NCBI GenBank assembly: GCA_002457555.1
Contig: NTJQ01000002.1
Coordinates: 1 to 64,000 of the forward strand
From: Marine Group II euryarchaeote MED-G37
GTDB taxonomy: Archaea; Thermoplasmatota; Poseidoniia; Poseidoniales; Thalassarchaeaceae
Reading direction: 5' to 3'
DNA length: 64,000 nt
Shown: positions 33,046-42,956 of the stretch, piece by piece
Layout of the letters: every line of letters begins with the position of its first letter
Position numbering within the stretch: position 1 is the first letter of the stretch
Position numbers and translations under genes: made by a program
The notes under the pieces: generated by a model
Database searches by the model: none
Told to the model about the DNA's origin: nothing
Seen by the model: only the letters and a program-made list of their open reading frames with translations

Positions 33046-34083
33046 TTAATTGTGAAATCGATGAGGACTTGATACGTGTTTTATCCCTAAAGTGGAACTC
33101 AAAATACCTCTTTCAATAGAATGTGGGTCTGATAACGCTTGTTTGATTGAATTAACAGTGGCGCAGGGAATCCCATCGAGTAAAGATTCTAATTCACTTG
33201 ATGTCAATTGTTTTACAGATTTTGAAATAATTGCATCGACCAATTTTCTCTCTTCAACACGTTGCGAATTTTTCGACCAATCCGAATCTACCGGTATTTC
33301 TAATCGTAGAGCCCCAGCCAACTTTTTCCATTGCTCATCTGAGCCAACTGCAATAACAAATTCACCATCCAAAGTTGTGTACGCTCGATAGGGCACTAGA
33401 TTTGGATGAGAGGTCCCCATGGGTGCAGGATTTTTTCCTGAGATTATTGCGTTCTGAGCTTGATTTACTAACAAATCAAGAGCACAATCCCATAGAGATA
33501 GCGTCAGTTTTGCGCCGATCCCTTCTTTCTCTCTCCTGTAAAGGGCTGCAATAATTGCAGAACTAGCGTGTAATCCGGTTGCAACATCGATTACTGCTAC
33601 TCCAACTTTTGCTGTAGTTCCATTTTCGTCACCGGTAATCGACATCAACCCACTACGGGCCTGCATAACGATGTCATAACCTCCTTCTCGAGATCTTGGG
33701 CCCTCATTTCCATAGGCACTGATACTGCAAACAATTGCCCTATCAGGCCACGGGTGAAACCATTCTTCGGCTTTACCCGGCCGGAAATTTTCGATAATAA
33801 TGTCTGAATCCGAAATTAATTTTCTAACGTCTTGTAAATCGCTTTCTATCTTGAGATTTTTTCTTATCACCGATTTTCCTAAATTCACAGAAGTCCAATA
33901 TGCCGCAACTTGTTCATCTTCAATCTCAGTAAATGGAGGCCCCCATCCTCTAGTATCATCTCCCCAAGGTGCTTCAACTCTCAGCACAGTTGCTCCTAAA
34001 TCAGAAAGTAGCTTTGCGGTATATGGTCCTGCTAAAACTCTAGATAAATCGAGTACTTGCACACCTTCTAAGGGTCTGAACAT
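33046..34083 (-). CDS. CaiB/BaiF family (class III) CoA-transferase
   Basis: This 345-residue enzyme transfers CoA between carboxylic acids. The start MFRPLEGVQVLDLSRVLAGPYTAKLLSDLGA and VLRVEAPWGDDTRGWGPPF are classical. The catalytic aspartate is in GYDIVMQARSGLMSITGD. LWDCALDLLVNQA and GTSHPNLVPYRAYTTLDGEFVIAVGSDEQW match the central domain. It is shorter than the usual ~400 residues, the shortening being at the C-terminal end. The acid pair cannot be predicted. It lies downstream of osmC on the same strand with a 65-base gap. Confidence 0.9.
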   Translation of the reverse strand: MFRPLEGVQVLDLSRVLAGPYTAKLLSDLGATVLRVEAPWGDDTRGWGPPFTEIEDEQVAAYWTSVNLGKSVIRKNLKIESDLQDVRKLISDSDIIIENFRPGKAEEWFHPWPDRAIVCSISAYGNEGPRSREGGYDIVMQARSGLMSITGDENGTTAKVGVAVIDVATGLHASSAIIAALYRREKEGIGAKLTLSLWDCALDLLVNQAQNAIISGKNPAPMGTSHPNLVPYRAYTTLDGEFVIAVGSDEQWKKLAGALRLEIPVDSDWSKNSQRVEERKLVDAIISKSVKQLTSSELESLLDGIPCATVNSIKQALSDPHSIERGILSSTLGIKHVSSPHRFHN

Positions 34084-34148
34084 AAAACTCGCTTGATAGG
34101 AAAGTGCATCAATGGTTGTGTTCTAAGGGCTTACAAAGGGGTTAGTTC

Positions 34149-34547
34149 TCAGTAGAATTTGACTTCCACTTCCATCTCTTCACTAACTGATTTGTGAACA
34201 GGACAAGCCATCCCCCGCTTAATTAACCAAGCCCTATCTTCGCTATGCAACTCTGTAGGTAGGGCGATTTCAACCTCTAATTTTGATACTCTCCGTGGAC
34301 CTGAAGCCATGTGTTTCTCTACCGAACCTCTCATTCCACTAACGGTCACTCCCCTAGAATCTGCGGCTATAGCAATAATTGTCATCATACAATTCAACAT
34401 AGATGTGGCCAAGAGGTCAGTAGGGGAAAATGACTGACCCTTTCCCATGTTGTCCACGGGAGCATCTGTGACCAATGTTTGACCTGAAGGAATGTGTGTT
34501 GCAGAGCATCTAAGATTACCGTCATAGACAGATTCGATTCTTACCAT
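34149..34547 (-). CDS. OsmC family peroxiredoxin-like protein
   Basis: This 132-residue protein has the two conserved cysteines of OsmC/Ohr proteins, LNCMM (Cys53) and GMACPVHKS (Cys115), plus the SPTDLLATSMLNC helix. Such proteins reduce organic hydroperoxides through the Cys pair. It starts 9 bases after the pyrI stop and is probably transcribed with pyrB-pyrI, an unusual pairing without obvious functional sense. Confidence 0.88.
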   Translation of the reverse strand: MVRIESVYDGNLRCSATHIPSGQTLVTDAPVDNMGKGQSFSPTDLLATSMLNCMMTIIAIAADSRGVTVSGMRGSVEKHMASGPRRVSKLEVEIALPTELHSEDRAWLIKRGMACPVHKSVSEEMEVEVKFY

Positions 34548-34556
34548 CCGGAGGCC

Positions 34557-35024
34557 TCATAGGATTGATTCAGCCAAGTCATCAATCGATTGAGAGCGAC
34601 CGCAATATGAGCATCTTAGATCTAAGGGGCTTGCTGACACCACTCGTAGCTTGTGTGGTAGTGGTTCTCGTGAGTTTTGCGTAATACAATTCCAGAATGA
34701 ACATCGAGCGATATTTACCAATTCTGAGCCGAGCTCGATTTGCCGTTTCTCAGCAACGCTGTAATTTCGAATTATTGCAACCGAAGCGTTTGGAGCGATC
34801 AACGCAAGCCTATCTAACTCTTCCTGTGTAAGTTCGCGGTCTTCGATTTTCAATACATCCTTGCGACCGGCTTTTCCACTCGGGACATTCATCACTAGAC
34901 TAATTGGATTAGATCGGCCAATATCCACCCTCAGCATTTGCATTACTTGGAGTGCCTTTCCCGCTGGAATGTGATCGACTACTGTTCCATTGCATATTGC
35001 AGTAACACGCCTCATCTCACTCAT
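34557..35024 (-). CDS. pyrI: Aspartate carbamoyltransferase regulatory subunit
   Basis: This 155-residue allosteric subunit binds nucleotides and holds the catalytic trimers together. The N-terminal allosteric domain (VDHIPAGKALQVMQML; SGKAGRKDVLKIEDREL) is followed by a zinc domain with CSFWNC and CSYC, the four-cysteine pattern that contacts PyrB. Its start overlaps the pyrB stop by four bases. Presence of PyrI implies feedback control of pyrimidine synthesis by CTP, matching the CTP synthase gene elsewhere in the window. Confidence 0.94.
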   Translation of the reverse strand: MSEMRRVTAICNGTVVDHIPAGKALQVMQMLRVDIGRSNPISLVMNVPSGKAGRKDVLKIEDRELTQEELDRLALIAPNASVAIIRNYSVAEKRQIELGSELVNIARCSFWNCITQNSREPLPHKLRVVSASPLDLRCSYCGRSQSIDDLAESIL

Positions 35025-35953
35025 TCGCCAACCTCCTTTGGAACATCCACTCCGAGACTTCTACAGAGTAGAGCCATTCTGGTTGGAACACCATTGAAGG
35101 CTTGTTGGAAATATCTAGCGTGTTTTGTCGAGTCGACGCTCGGATCTATTTCGTCGACTCTAGGAAGTGGATGCATGACAATCATTCCCCCCTTGGCTCC
35201 AGCCAAGTCATCCGCAGTCATCTTGTAGATCCCAGCAAGCTTGGCATATTCATCCTCATCTGGGAATCTCTCCTTTTGGATTCGTGTCATGTAGATGACA
35301 TCGGCTTCTGCAATTGCTCCAGACAGATTCTCACTCTCAATAACTTCACTACCATGAGATTGCAAATCGCCAACGATTTCAGTGGGCATCCGCAGACTAT
35401 CGGGAGAGACTAGAGTTAACTTGGCTCCGAATCGAACTAGTGCATGTGACAAGGAGTGTGTAGTTCTTCCATATCGTAAGTCGCCGACTAGCACCACGTT
35501 CAACCCCTCAATAGTCCCGTGGTCTTGTCGAATTGTGAATAGGTCAAGCATAGTCTGCGTTGGATGATTTCCGGCCCCATCCCCAGCGTTGAGAATTGGA
35601 ATTCCAATTGCATCTGCGCTATACTGTGCCGCACCTTGACGAGGATGTCGAATTACTGCTATGTCTGCGTAACCATCAACCATTTGCATAGTATCGTAAA
35701 GTGTCTCTCCCTTTGCAACACTAGAACCGACTGAACTGAGGTTTACTACCTCTCCTCCAAGTCTCTTCATTGCTGATTCGAAAGACATTCGAGTTCGAGT
35801 TGAATTCTCAAAGAACAAGTTGCCGAGAACCTTCCCTTGCAACAAAGGAGCGTAAACATCTCCATTTGCAACCGGCAACAACCTTTCAGCCGCATCGAGT
35901 ATCTCCAAGATCTCATCATTGCTAAGATCGCCCATAGTAATCAGGTCGCTCAT
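35021..35953 (-). CDS. pyrB: Aspartate carbamoyltransferase catalytic subunit
   Basis: This enzyme forms N-carbamoyl-aspartate in de novo pyrimidine synthesis. FENSTRTRMSFESAMKRLG is the carbamoyl-phosphate loop, SVAKGETLYDTMQMVDGYADIAVIRHPRQGA the 80s loop region, NAGDGAGNHPTQTMLDLFTI the aspartate-carbamoyl domain hinge and MHPLPRVDEI the late active-site loop. I use ATG 35953 (MSDLITMGDLSNDE), which fits family N termini, although ATG 35986 adds 11 residues. A pyrI gene overlaps the 3' end by four bases. Confidence 0.95.
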   Translation of the reverse strand: MSDLITMGDLSNDEILEILDAAERLLPVANGDVYAPLLQGKVLGNLFFENSTRTRMSFESAMKRLGGEVVNLSSVGSSVAKGETLYDTMQMVDGYADIAVIRHPRQGAAQYSADAIGIPILNAGDGAGNHPTQTMLDLFTIRQDHGTIEGLNVVLVGDLRYGRTTHSLSHALVRFGAKLTLVSPDSLRMPTEIVGDLQSHGSEVIESENLSGAIAEADVIYMTRIQKERFPDEDEYAKLAGIYKMTADDLAGAKGGMIVMHPLPRVDEIDPSVDSTKHARYFQQAFNGVPTRMALLCRSLGVDVPKEVGE

Positions 35954-36066
35954 ACCGTGTCCTCTGACGAATCCCAACGCCGACATTTGATAGCCCTTAC
36001 CCTTGGTAATGTTGATTCAAACCGCTCTCCGTCGTCTTGAAGTCGGATGCTTGCGCCGAGCGGTTG

Positions 36067-37050
36067 ATGATTATCTCGCGTACGCCAGTACGGGTGTCTT
36101 TCTGCGGAGGTGGAACCGATCTTGATTGGTTCGCTAATTCCGAGGAAAACGGTGGACGCGTCACCTCTTTAGCGTTAAATCGTCACATCCATGTGACCGT
36201 AAACGCTCGATTTGACGAAAAGGTCCGAGTATCTTATTCAAAGATGGAATTAGTGGATAATTTTGAGGATATTGAACACGAATTAGTCCGTGAAGCCATG
36301 AGAATGACTGGAGTCACCTCAGGAGTAGAGATTACCACTATTGCCGACATACCATCACGCGGAACAGGTTTGGGCTCGTCATCTACTGTAACCGTGGGTC
36401 TTCTAAACGCTCTACACAATTTTGCAGGAAGGCAAGTATCTGCAGAACAATTAGCAGAAGAAGCTTGCAAAATTGAGATCGATATTCTAGGTCAGCCAAT
36501 TGGGCGACAAGACCAGTACGCAGCCGCTCATGGGGGTATCAATTCAATTTCATTCACCTCTCAGGGCGTAGAGGTATCGCCCCTCGCCCTATCAAGTGAA
36601 GTTATTTCTCAATTGGAGTCGGAATTTACCCTAGTTTTCACTGGATTAACCCGTAGCGCAAGTTCGGTCTTATCGGAATCTCCCGAAGATGAATCTGACC
36701 GCCTGCAACGATTGAGGTCAATTCGTATGCAGGCTGATGAAGCAAGAATAATGCTCGAAGGCGGTAAATTGTCTCAACTCGGGGAATTATTAGAGTTGAC
36801 TTGGCAGGCTAAGCGAGGGATTACTTCAGGCGTTTCTAGTCAAGAAATCGATGATTTACATGATAGGATCATGCAAATCGGTGCATCTGGAGCAAAATTG
36901 TTGGGCGCCGGAGGAGGAGGGTTCTTCCTAGTCCACGGCGATGCAGATTTACGAACCAAAATAGAGAACGAACTTGGTGGAAGTAACCGAATTATTCCAC
37001 TTGGAGTTGATTTTGACGGCTCAACCATTATTCACAGTGGAGGTGAGTGA
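36067..37050 (+). CDS. GHMP kinase, heptose/sugar kinase type
   Basis: This 327-residue kinase has the GHMP layout: RTPVRVSFCGGGTDL at the N terminus, the ATP loop SRGTGLGSSSTVTV (about 98-111), EIDILGQPIGRQDQYAAAHGGIN and GASGAKLLGAGGGGFFL near the C terminus. The combination is typical of D-glycero-D-manno-heptose 7-phosphate kinase (HddA)-like and fucokinase-like enzymes that make sugar-1-phosphates for surface glycans. The start ATG 36067 (MIISRTPVRVSF) is preferred over 36037. The following surface-protein gene begins directly after its stop. The sugar substrate is not determined. Confidence 0.87.
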   Translation: MIISRTPVRVSFCGGGTDLDWFANSEENGGRVTSLALNRHIHVTVNARFDEKVRVSYSKMELVDNFEDIEHELVREAMRMTGVTSGVEITTIADIPSRGTGLGSSSTVTVGLLNALHNFAGRQVSAEQLAEEACKIEIDILGQPIGRQDQYAAAHGGINSISFTSQGVEVSPLALSSEVISQLESEFTLVFTGLTRSASSVLSESPEDESDRLQRLRSIRMQADEARIMLEGGKLSQLGELLELTWQAKRGITSGVSSQEIDDLHDRIMQIGASGAKLLGAGGGGFFLVHGDADLRTKIENELGGSNRIIPLGVDFDGSTIIHSGGE

Positions 37051-39135
37051 ATGTCTAGAGGTTTAGTTACAATTTTTTTGACCTTATTCCTAATTACTTC
37101 TACAACCCCATTAAGCAACGCAGATGCACATGTAATCCCTCATGATGTGGATCCATACAACGGCTATGCGGAGCTGATAATCCATGATGAGCTACTTCCA
37201 AACTCAAACATCACTGCAACATGGACTCTAAACATTTCAATTTCTGATTTTCTTGGTTCGGGTGAATTAGTTCATCCTGGGATTGGAATCCGTCACCAAA
37301 TAGATCAGTATCTCGGTGATAATGATGGCAATCTCAACCAATCTGAAGTAGATGCCTTCTCTACATTTTTACTCAATCGACCTTGGAATAATTCGGAATT
37401 AGCAGGCTGTTGTATCCTAGACCACGAGGCATTTGACGCCAACAATGTAACAATCATCCCTAGACCTCCAGCACCAGGTCCAGTAGGTGAGCTCAACGGG
37501 ACTTGGGGTTGGACAGAAATCGTTGAATTGGTAGGCCAAACAGATGGACGTACCAACCGTCTTATCGACGTGCCAAGAGTTGGAGGCTTGATTGAGGAAG
37601 TCCCTCTGACTATCTCTTTACCAACACCCTACGAATACAGATATTCTGCCATGCAGGATGTAATCGATGGCGCACCAAATCAATTCACAATTAATAGAAG
37701 TGCAGTCCCAGTTGCTAGCGACATCAGGATAAGTGTTGGAACAAACATGCCCCCAAACATAATTGCAAACCGTTTGGGTAGTAGTTCACAACTCGCATTA
37801 GATAGAGCAACGACTTACGAGGTAAATTGCGTTGATAGTCATCTAGATGATACTGAAATAAGTTGGACATTTAGCAATAATGGCTCAATCGTCCTAACTA
37901 GTGACCAACCTTTCGTATCAATTACTCCATCAGAGTATAATTACAGTCATGGAGATGTACTCAGCGCAGTGGTGCAATGCGCAGATCATTTTGGTTCAAC
38001 TAGTCAGTGGTTCGAAAATATCGTAATCGATGGAGTATCTCCAACTTGGGAAGCCTCGTTTACTACTCAATCAACAAATAATGTAGAGATTACGATTGAT
38101 ACTAGTGACGGCATCATTGAAATCGGAAGCGAGGATATTTTGGAAATTAACATCTCAGCGTCAGACGATTCAGGGTTGGATACGACAATTGAGATTACTA
38201 GTAATCGAACCAGTGAATGGAGGCACGTAGATTGGAATCAAATGTTTGCACAGAGTCGCTTCCCTCAAGGCGAGAATGTCAACAATATGAATCTAGAGAT
38301 TGAAGATCGTCACATGTCAAAACCTGCAACAACTTACTCTCTTCATCTGATGGTTGTAGATGATGCAGGTAACTCAGTACACCACGAGTGGGTAATTTTA
38401 GTCCTTGACGGAGCAGGCCCAACAATTCTACCAGACATTTACTCAAATGAGGTTATGATTTCCGCTGAACAACCCGCTAGGGCGGATGAACCAATTACAG
38501 TTAATCTGACCAATTCTTATGATGACTTGGATTCAATTTATGATACCAGATGGACTTTCATATTAAACCAAGAAGAGTATTTTGAAAACCAATCATTTTC
38601 AGACATCAAAACCTTTGAAATCAAATCACTGGAAGCCGGTAGTCATTGGTTCATTTTGATGGCATGGGATTCTAAAGATAACATGAATGCACTCTCATTT
38701 TCAATTGCGGTACAACCTGCTCCGGGAGTGAATGTCAGTATTTGGAACGTGAGTTACGGTGGCACCCCGACTGTTGGGGAAAATCTGGAATTGTATGTAG
38801 TGGTACAGAATATTGGAGGAGACCCTGCAATCGGTAGGCTGTGCAGCGGAGAGCTTTGTTCGGATTACATCAACGTACCATGGGCTACCTCTACTGGCCC
38901 CGGTGTAGTTGGGATTTCATTAGTAATTCCACTTGATAGAGCCGGAGAATTACCTCTTCGCTTCGAGTGGGAAGGTAGTGAAACACAGAAGAATAATTCA
39001 CTCATTATTGATACTAATATTATCGTTAATCCGGACTCAGGCCCACTTCAAGTAATTCTAGGTGTGTTCCTAGTTCTTGCAGGGTTGGCTATTGGAGCCC
39101 GTATGTTGTGGGGCCCCGAGCGTTTTGAGGGCTAA
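37051..39135 (+). CDS. Large exported single-anchor protein with EF-hand-like motif
   Basis: This 694-residue protein has a signal peptide (about 1-25, ending near SNADA) and a large beta-rich ectodomain. Near the N terminus LGDNDGNLNQSEVDAF resembles an EF-hand loop, although its first position is Leu. Two cadherin/Ig-like segments and a CARDB-like segment near residue 565 follow (VNVSIWNVSYGGTPTVGENLELYVVVQNIGG). A C-terminal helix (about 665-685) and a short basic end make it a type I membrane protein. Its start immediately follows the GHMP kinase stop with GGAGGTGAG before it, suggesting coupled expression and perhaps glycosylation. Function unknown. Confidence 0.8.
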   Translation: MSRGLVTIFLTLFLITSTTPLSNADAHVIPHDVDPYNGYAELIIHDELLPNSNITATWTLNISISDFLGSGELVHPGIGIRHQIDQYLGDNDGNLNQSEVDAFSTFLLNRPWNNSELAGCCILDHEAFDANNVTIIPRPPAPGPVGELNGTWGWTEIVELVGQTDGRTNRLIDVPRVGGLIEEVPLTISLPTPYEYRYSAMQDVIDGAPNQFTINRSAVPVASDIRISVGTNMPPNIIANRLGSSSQLALDRATTYEVNCVDSHLDDTEISWTFSNNGSIVLTSDQPFVSITPSEYNYSHGDVLSAVVQCADHFGSTSQWFENIVIDGVSPTWEASFTTQSTNNVEITIDTSDGIIEIGSEDILEINISASDDSGLDTTIEITSNRTSEWRHVDWNQMFAQSRFPQGENVNNMNLEIEDRHMSKPATTYSLHLMVVDDAGNSVHHEWVILVLDGAGPTILPDIYSNEVMISAEQPARADEPITVNLTNSYDDLDSIYDTRWTFILNQEEYFENQSFSDIKTFEIKSLEAGSHWFILMAWDSKDNMNALSFSIAVQPAPGVNVSIWNVSYGGTPTVGENLELYVVVQNIGGDPAIGRLCSGELCSDYINVPWATSTGPGVVGISLVIPLDRAGELPLRFEWEGSETQKNNSLIIDTNIIVNPDSGPLQVILGVFLVLAGLAIGARMLWGPERFEG

Positions 39136-39212
39136 ATTAGCCTCGTAGTAGGATTACTCTCTAGGTCCAAACAACCGCTCGACTCTTGACCTATACACCT
39201 TGGTGAAGAGGT

Positions 39213-40934
39213 ATGGTTCTACCACCCGACCACGCAGATCGGGTAATCGCCCAGCATCGTTCGAGGGTCGAAAAGGTAGCAATGACGGGGACTTTGTTAC
39301 TGATTACCTCTGCTGGTTGGTGGTTATTTCCAGCAATGGACGGTAGCGTAGAACTACTCCCCCGAATGGGTCCTGTAATCGCAATGTTCGTTGCGGCTCT
39401 GATGTTGATGGATTTAATCGACCATGGGCCAATTGAGCGCTCTAGAATCGCTATTGCTAGTGGCTTTGCTTGGCCTATGGTAATTGCTATGGCAATCGAT
39501 TCATTTGGGAAAGGAGATATGGCACTTGCATCTGCTATTTTGATTCTAGTCGCAACAAGCCTTCTCCTACATTGGCGAAACGCTCTAGCTGGCTCACTTT
39601 CTACAAGGAGATTACGAGCATTCTCCGGTCTTGGCGGAACTGCTTTGGGGATTGCAATAGTAATTTCTCTAGGTCTTGAGTTATTAATTGCGGGAGTATT
39701 TGCAGTAGCTTGTATTGGAATGGTAACTCCAGACTTAATGGCTAAAGACGACGTTCATGAAGAAAGGAAAAAATTTGCCAACAAATTAGACGACGCTGAA
39801 GCAAGAATGCTTGAGTTACGCTCAAAGAATTCTGGCCTAGAACAAGCCTCCTCTCTGATTCAACAAGCGCGTGAAGCCGGTTGGAAAGATCCAGCACGCG
39901 GAATGGTGCTAATCGAAGAAGCCGAGAGAGAAGCCAAGCGAATCATGGAAATGGCAGTGGATATCGATGCGATTCGTAGAGATTCGCTTTCAGCGGTCGA
40001 AAAGGCAGAAGAAATTGCCCCTGTAGTCCAAGGTCCGCGTAGAGCATTCACAATGGGAGATAGAGAGGCGGGACACGGCTCACTTCGAGAGGCTGAAAGC
40101 CTTTATCGCCTATCCAAAACAAAGGCAGGGGCCATAGAAGAATATTGGCAAGCCGCAACTGACTCGATAGCCAGCGCTGAGAAGGCCATAGCGGCTAAGT
40201 CCGGTACTTCTTCCGACTCGGTTAGAGGCATCCTAACAACAGCAAAGGAAGCAATGGATGCAGAGGAGCCAGCCGAGGCACTGCATATCGCAAGTTCGAT
40301 ACCTGCGCATATCTCGAGCCTCGAGGCTTCCAGCGGTGAGGCAGAGGCCGCAATTGCAGATGCTGAAGCAGCACTTCAATCGGCTGAGGGTGAATTGCCC
40401 TTAGCCAATGTAGAACGCCTCACTGAAGCCAAGGAGGCCTTTGCTAAGGGTGACGTACCTCTAGCCAAGGGTCTGGCGGATAGTTTAACACGCGAGGTTA
40501 GAGAAACATCGGATGCGATGCAAGAAGTTCAGCGAGCATTACGACAGAAGAAGCAGATTATAGCTAGATTCCCAAGTGGCCAAGCCAGTCACGTTTGGCG
40601 ATCAAGGCTTGAGGAAGTGGAAACTGCTGCATCATCTGGGTCATGGGTTAATGCCTCACAATCTCTAACTTCGTTAACCGACGATTTAGCAACCTACGAG
40701 TCAAAGGCGAGCGAAGCCAAGGAATTGTTGGACTTTGTACAATCTGAATGGTCTGAATTACGCCGTCGTCTTGATTCGAGTTCTATTGCTCCAACCGACG
40801 AATCGCGTAGGGCAACTGAGGCGGCTGTGAATGAGGCTGCACAGGCTTTAGATTTCGGAGAAATCCAAGACTGTTTGACCGCTTTGGGAAACGCAGACGA
40901 GTTACTTGAGGGTCTACGTAGAAGAGTTGTCTGA
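39213..40934 (+). CDS. Membrane protein with long C-terminal coiled coil
   Basis: I do not recognise this 573-residue protein. Residues 20-175 contain about six hydrophobic helices in three pairs. Residues 185-570 are cytoplasmic, Ala/Glu/Arg-rich and almost entirely helical (for example DDAEARMLELRSKNSGLEQ; EEAEREAKRIMEMAV), consistent with several spectrin-like or coiled-coil bundles. A TATA-like CTATACA at 39191-39197 lies about 19 bases before the ATG. It converges on thrS with two bases between stops. A scaffolding or membrane-shaping role is possible but unsupported. Confidence 0.75.
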   Translation: MVLPPDHADRVIAQHRSRVEKVAMTGTLLLITSAGWWLFPAMDGSVELLPRMGPVIAMFVAALMLMDLIDHGPIERSRIAIASGFAWPMVIAMAIDSFGKGDMALASAILILVATSLLLHWRNALAGSLSTRRLRAFSGLGGTALGIAIVISLGLELLIAGVFAVACIGMVTPDLMAKDDVHEERKKFANKLDDAEARMLELRSKNSGLEQASSLIQQAREAGWKDPARGMVLIEEAEREAKRIMEMAVDIDAIRRDSLSAVEKAEEIAPVVQGPRRAFTMGDREAGHGSLREAESLYRLSKTKAGAIEEYWQAATDSIASAEKAIAAKSGTSSDSVRGILTTAKEAMDAEEPAEALHIASSIPAHISSLEASSGEAEAAIADAEAALQSAEGELPLANVERLTEAKEAFAKGDVPLAKGLADSLTREVRETSDAMQEVQRALRQKKQIIARFPSGQASHVWRSRLEEVETAASSGSWVNASQSLTSLTDDLATYESKASEAKELLDFVQSEWSELRRRLDSSSIAPTDESRRATEAAVNEAAQALDFGEIQDCLTALGNADELLEGLRRRVV

Positions 40935-40936
40935 GA

Positions 40937-42892
40937 CTATTCTGAGGCAGGAACTAGACTCAATGTTCTCTCTCGATTTGTGATTTCAGCGAATAAGTCG
41001 GAGACGAATTGATCCAAAAGAACCCCGTTGCACTGGTCGCCATTCCGCGCTCGAATCGAGACGGTTTGATTCGCCGCCTCATCCTCACCAAGAATCAACA
41101 TGTAAGCAGGTCGCATTTTTCTATGCATTCGGATTTTCTTACCAATGGTCGCATCAGAATCGTCAACTTTGACACGAACTCCGGCAGATTCCAAAGCTGT
41201 TTTTACTTCTGCCGCATATTCAATTTGTTTCTCTGAAATAGTGATTACCTGAACTTGTATTGGTGAAAGCCAAGTAGGGAAATTACCAATCCAATGCTCG
41301 GTTAAAAATGCAACAAATCTCTCGTGAGTCGATAAGGGTGCCCGATGAATTACGAAGACCTCGCCATTTTCCTCTCCATTCTCATCCTTGTAACTCAACC
41401 CGAAGCGGTCCTTCGCAGCGAAATCCAACTGAATCGTCGACATCGACTCCTCCCGCCCGAGCGCGGTCGTAAACTGAATATCGATTTTCGGTCCATAGAA
41501 AGCCGCCTCACCGATCTCCTCAACGAAAGGCACACCCATATCGACGAGAATAGACCGCAAGTGTTCCTGAGTTGACTCCCAAATTTTGGCGTCGCCGATA
41601 TACTTCTCAGTATTTTCAGGGTCCCACAAAGATAGACGCAAGTGAAAATTCTCGAACCCGAAGGTTCGGTAGTAATCGTTGACCATTTGCACATTCGCAC
41701 GCACCTCATCCCCTACCTGGTCTAGCGTACAGTAGATGTGAGCATCATTCATCGAAAGCATGCGAACTCGGAGCAGTCCAGCGAGCGTTCCGGATAGTTC
41801 GTTGCGATAGACGGTACCGTACTCAGCAATGCGAATAGGAAGTTCTCGATAACTTCGCTTTTTGCTGGAGAAAACCAAATGATGCATTGGGCAGTTCATT
41901 GCCTTCAGATAGTATGTTCCGTCATCCATTTCCATTGGTGGATACATTCCATCTGCATAGTGCGGAAGGTGACCACTACATTCGAATAATTCTTGCTTTG
42001 CTAGAACTGGAGTGGTAACTCTTTGGTACCCATAGGATTCCTCTGTTTCTACAGCATATCGTTCGATTTCGCTTTTGAGAATCTCCCCATGAGGTAACCA
42101 TACTGGCAATCCCTTCCCAATCATTTCGTTAATCATGTAAAGTTCCATTTCTTTACCAATTTTCTTGTGGTCTCGTTTTTCTGCTTCCTGAATTTGCCTT
42201 TGACGTTCTTTCAGACCTTCTTTGCTAGCATAGCACATTCCATAGATTCTGACGAGCGATTCTCGCTTGCTATCAGCACGCCAGTATGCTGTACTTGTGC
42301 TAGTAAGTTTGAACCAACGTAGATGAGAAGTAGAAGGAACGTGAGGTCCACGACATAAGTCTACAAAGTCACCCTGTCGATAAACTGACGAGCCAACATC
42401 ATGGCCAACTTTGTCATCCATTATTTCGATTTTGAATTTATTTTCTGAGAACATTTCTCTCAGGTTTTGATTGTCATATTCCTCACGAATCATGGCGTGA
42501 TTAGCCCGAATGTGTTGATTCATTTTTTTCTCGATTGCCTTTAGTTCCTCATCACCAATCGGGTCCATGTGAAAATCGTAGTAGAATCCATGATCGATTG
42601 GTGGTCCAATAGTCGGCTTGGCATCAGGGAACATTTCAACAACTGCTTGTGCCAAAAGATGAGCACAGGAATGGCGCAGAATGTATAGTCCAGCCTCGCT
42701 CTCCCCGTTGATTGGCTCGAGACTGCAATTAGAATCTAAAATGTAAGAAAAGTCACGTTCGACGCTGTCTACTAATGCCGCGACTGCCCCAGAGCGCTTG
42801 CCATGAACGTTGAGAATAACATCTCCTACTGTGATTCCAGAGGCATATTCGTGGGTTCCGTCACCTCCCAAATCTACCGTAATCATGCTCAT
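40937..42892 (-). CDS. thrS: Threonine--tRNA ligase, bacterial type
   Basis: This 651-residue class II synthetase has an N-terminal TGS domain (1-60). A bacterial/eukaryotic-type editing domain follows, with HSCAHLLAQAVVEMFP (the HxxxH zinc-like motif) and GFYYDF. The catalytic core has MNCPMHHLVF, RELPIRIAEYGTVYRNELSG and RVRMLSMNDAHIYC, and the anticodon-binding domain starts near 540 (QVQVITISEKQ). Most archaea instead have a ThrRS with a D-aminoacyl-deacylase-like editing domain, so this gene looks bacterial in origin. It lies 64 bases downstream of the carbamate kinase gene. Confidence 0.95.
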   Translation of the reverse strand: MSMITVDLGGDGTHEYASGITVGDVILNVHGKRSGAVAALVDSVERDFSYILDSNCSLEPINGESEAGLYILRHSCAHLLAQAVVEMFPDAKPTIGPPIDHGFYYDFHMDPIGDEELKAIEKKMNQHIRANHAMIREEYDNQNLREMFSENKFKIEIMDDKVGHDVGSSVYRQGDFVDLCRGPHVPSTSHLRWFKLTSTSTAYWRADSKRESLVRIYGMCYASKEGLKERQRQIQEAEKRDHKKIGKEMELYMINEMIGKGLPVWLPHGEILKSEIERYAVETEESYGYQRVTTPVLAKQELFECSGHLPHYADGMYPPMEMDDGTYYLKAMNCPMHHLVFSSKKRSYRELPIRIAEYGTVYRNELSGTLAGLLRVRMLSMNDAHIYCTLDQVGDEVRANVQMVNDYYRTFGFENFHLRLSLWDPENTEKYIGDAKIWESTQEHLRSILVDMGVPFVEEIGEAAFYGPKIDIQFTTALGREESMSTIQLDFAAKDRFGLSYKDENGEENGEVFVIHRAPLSTHERFVAFLTEHWIGNFPTWLSPIQVQVITISEKQIEYAAEVKTALESAGVRVKVDDSDATIGKKIRMHRKMRPAYMLILGEDEAANQTVSIRARNGDQCNGVLLDQFVSDLFAEITNRERTLSLVPASE

Positions 42893-42956
42893 GGCGCGTC
42901 TCTCCGTCGGCTATGCCGATGATTCGCCACTATGAAGGGCTTGGCTTGTAATTAGG

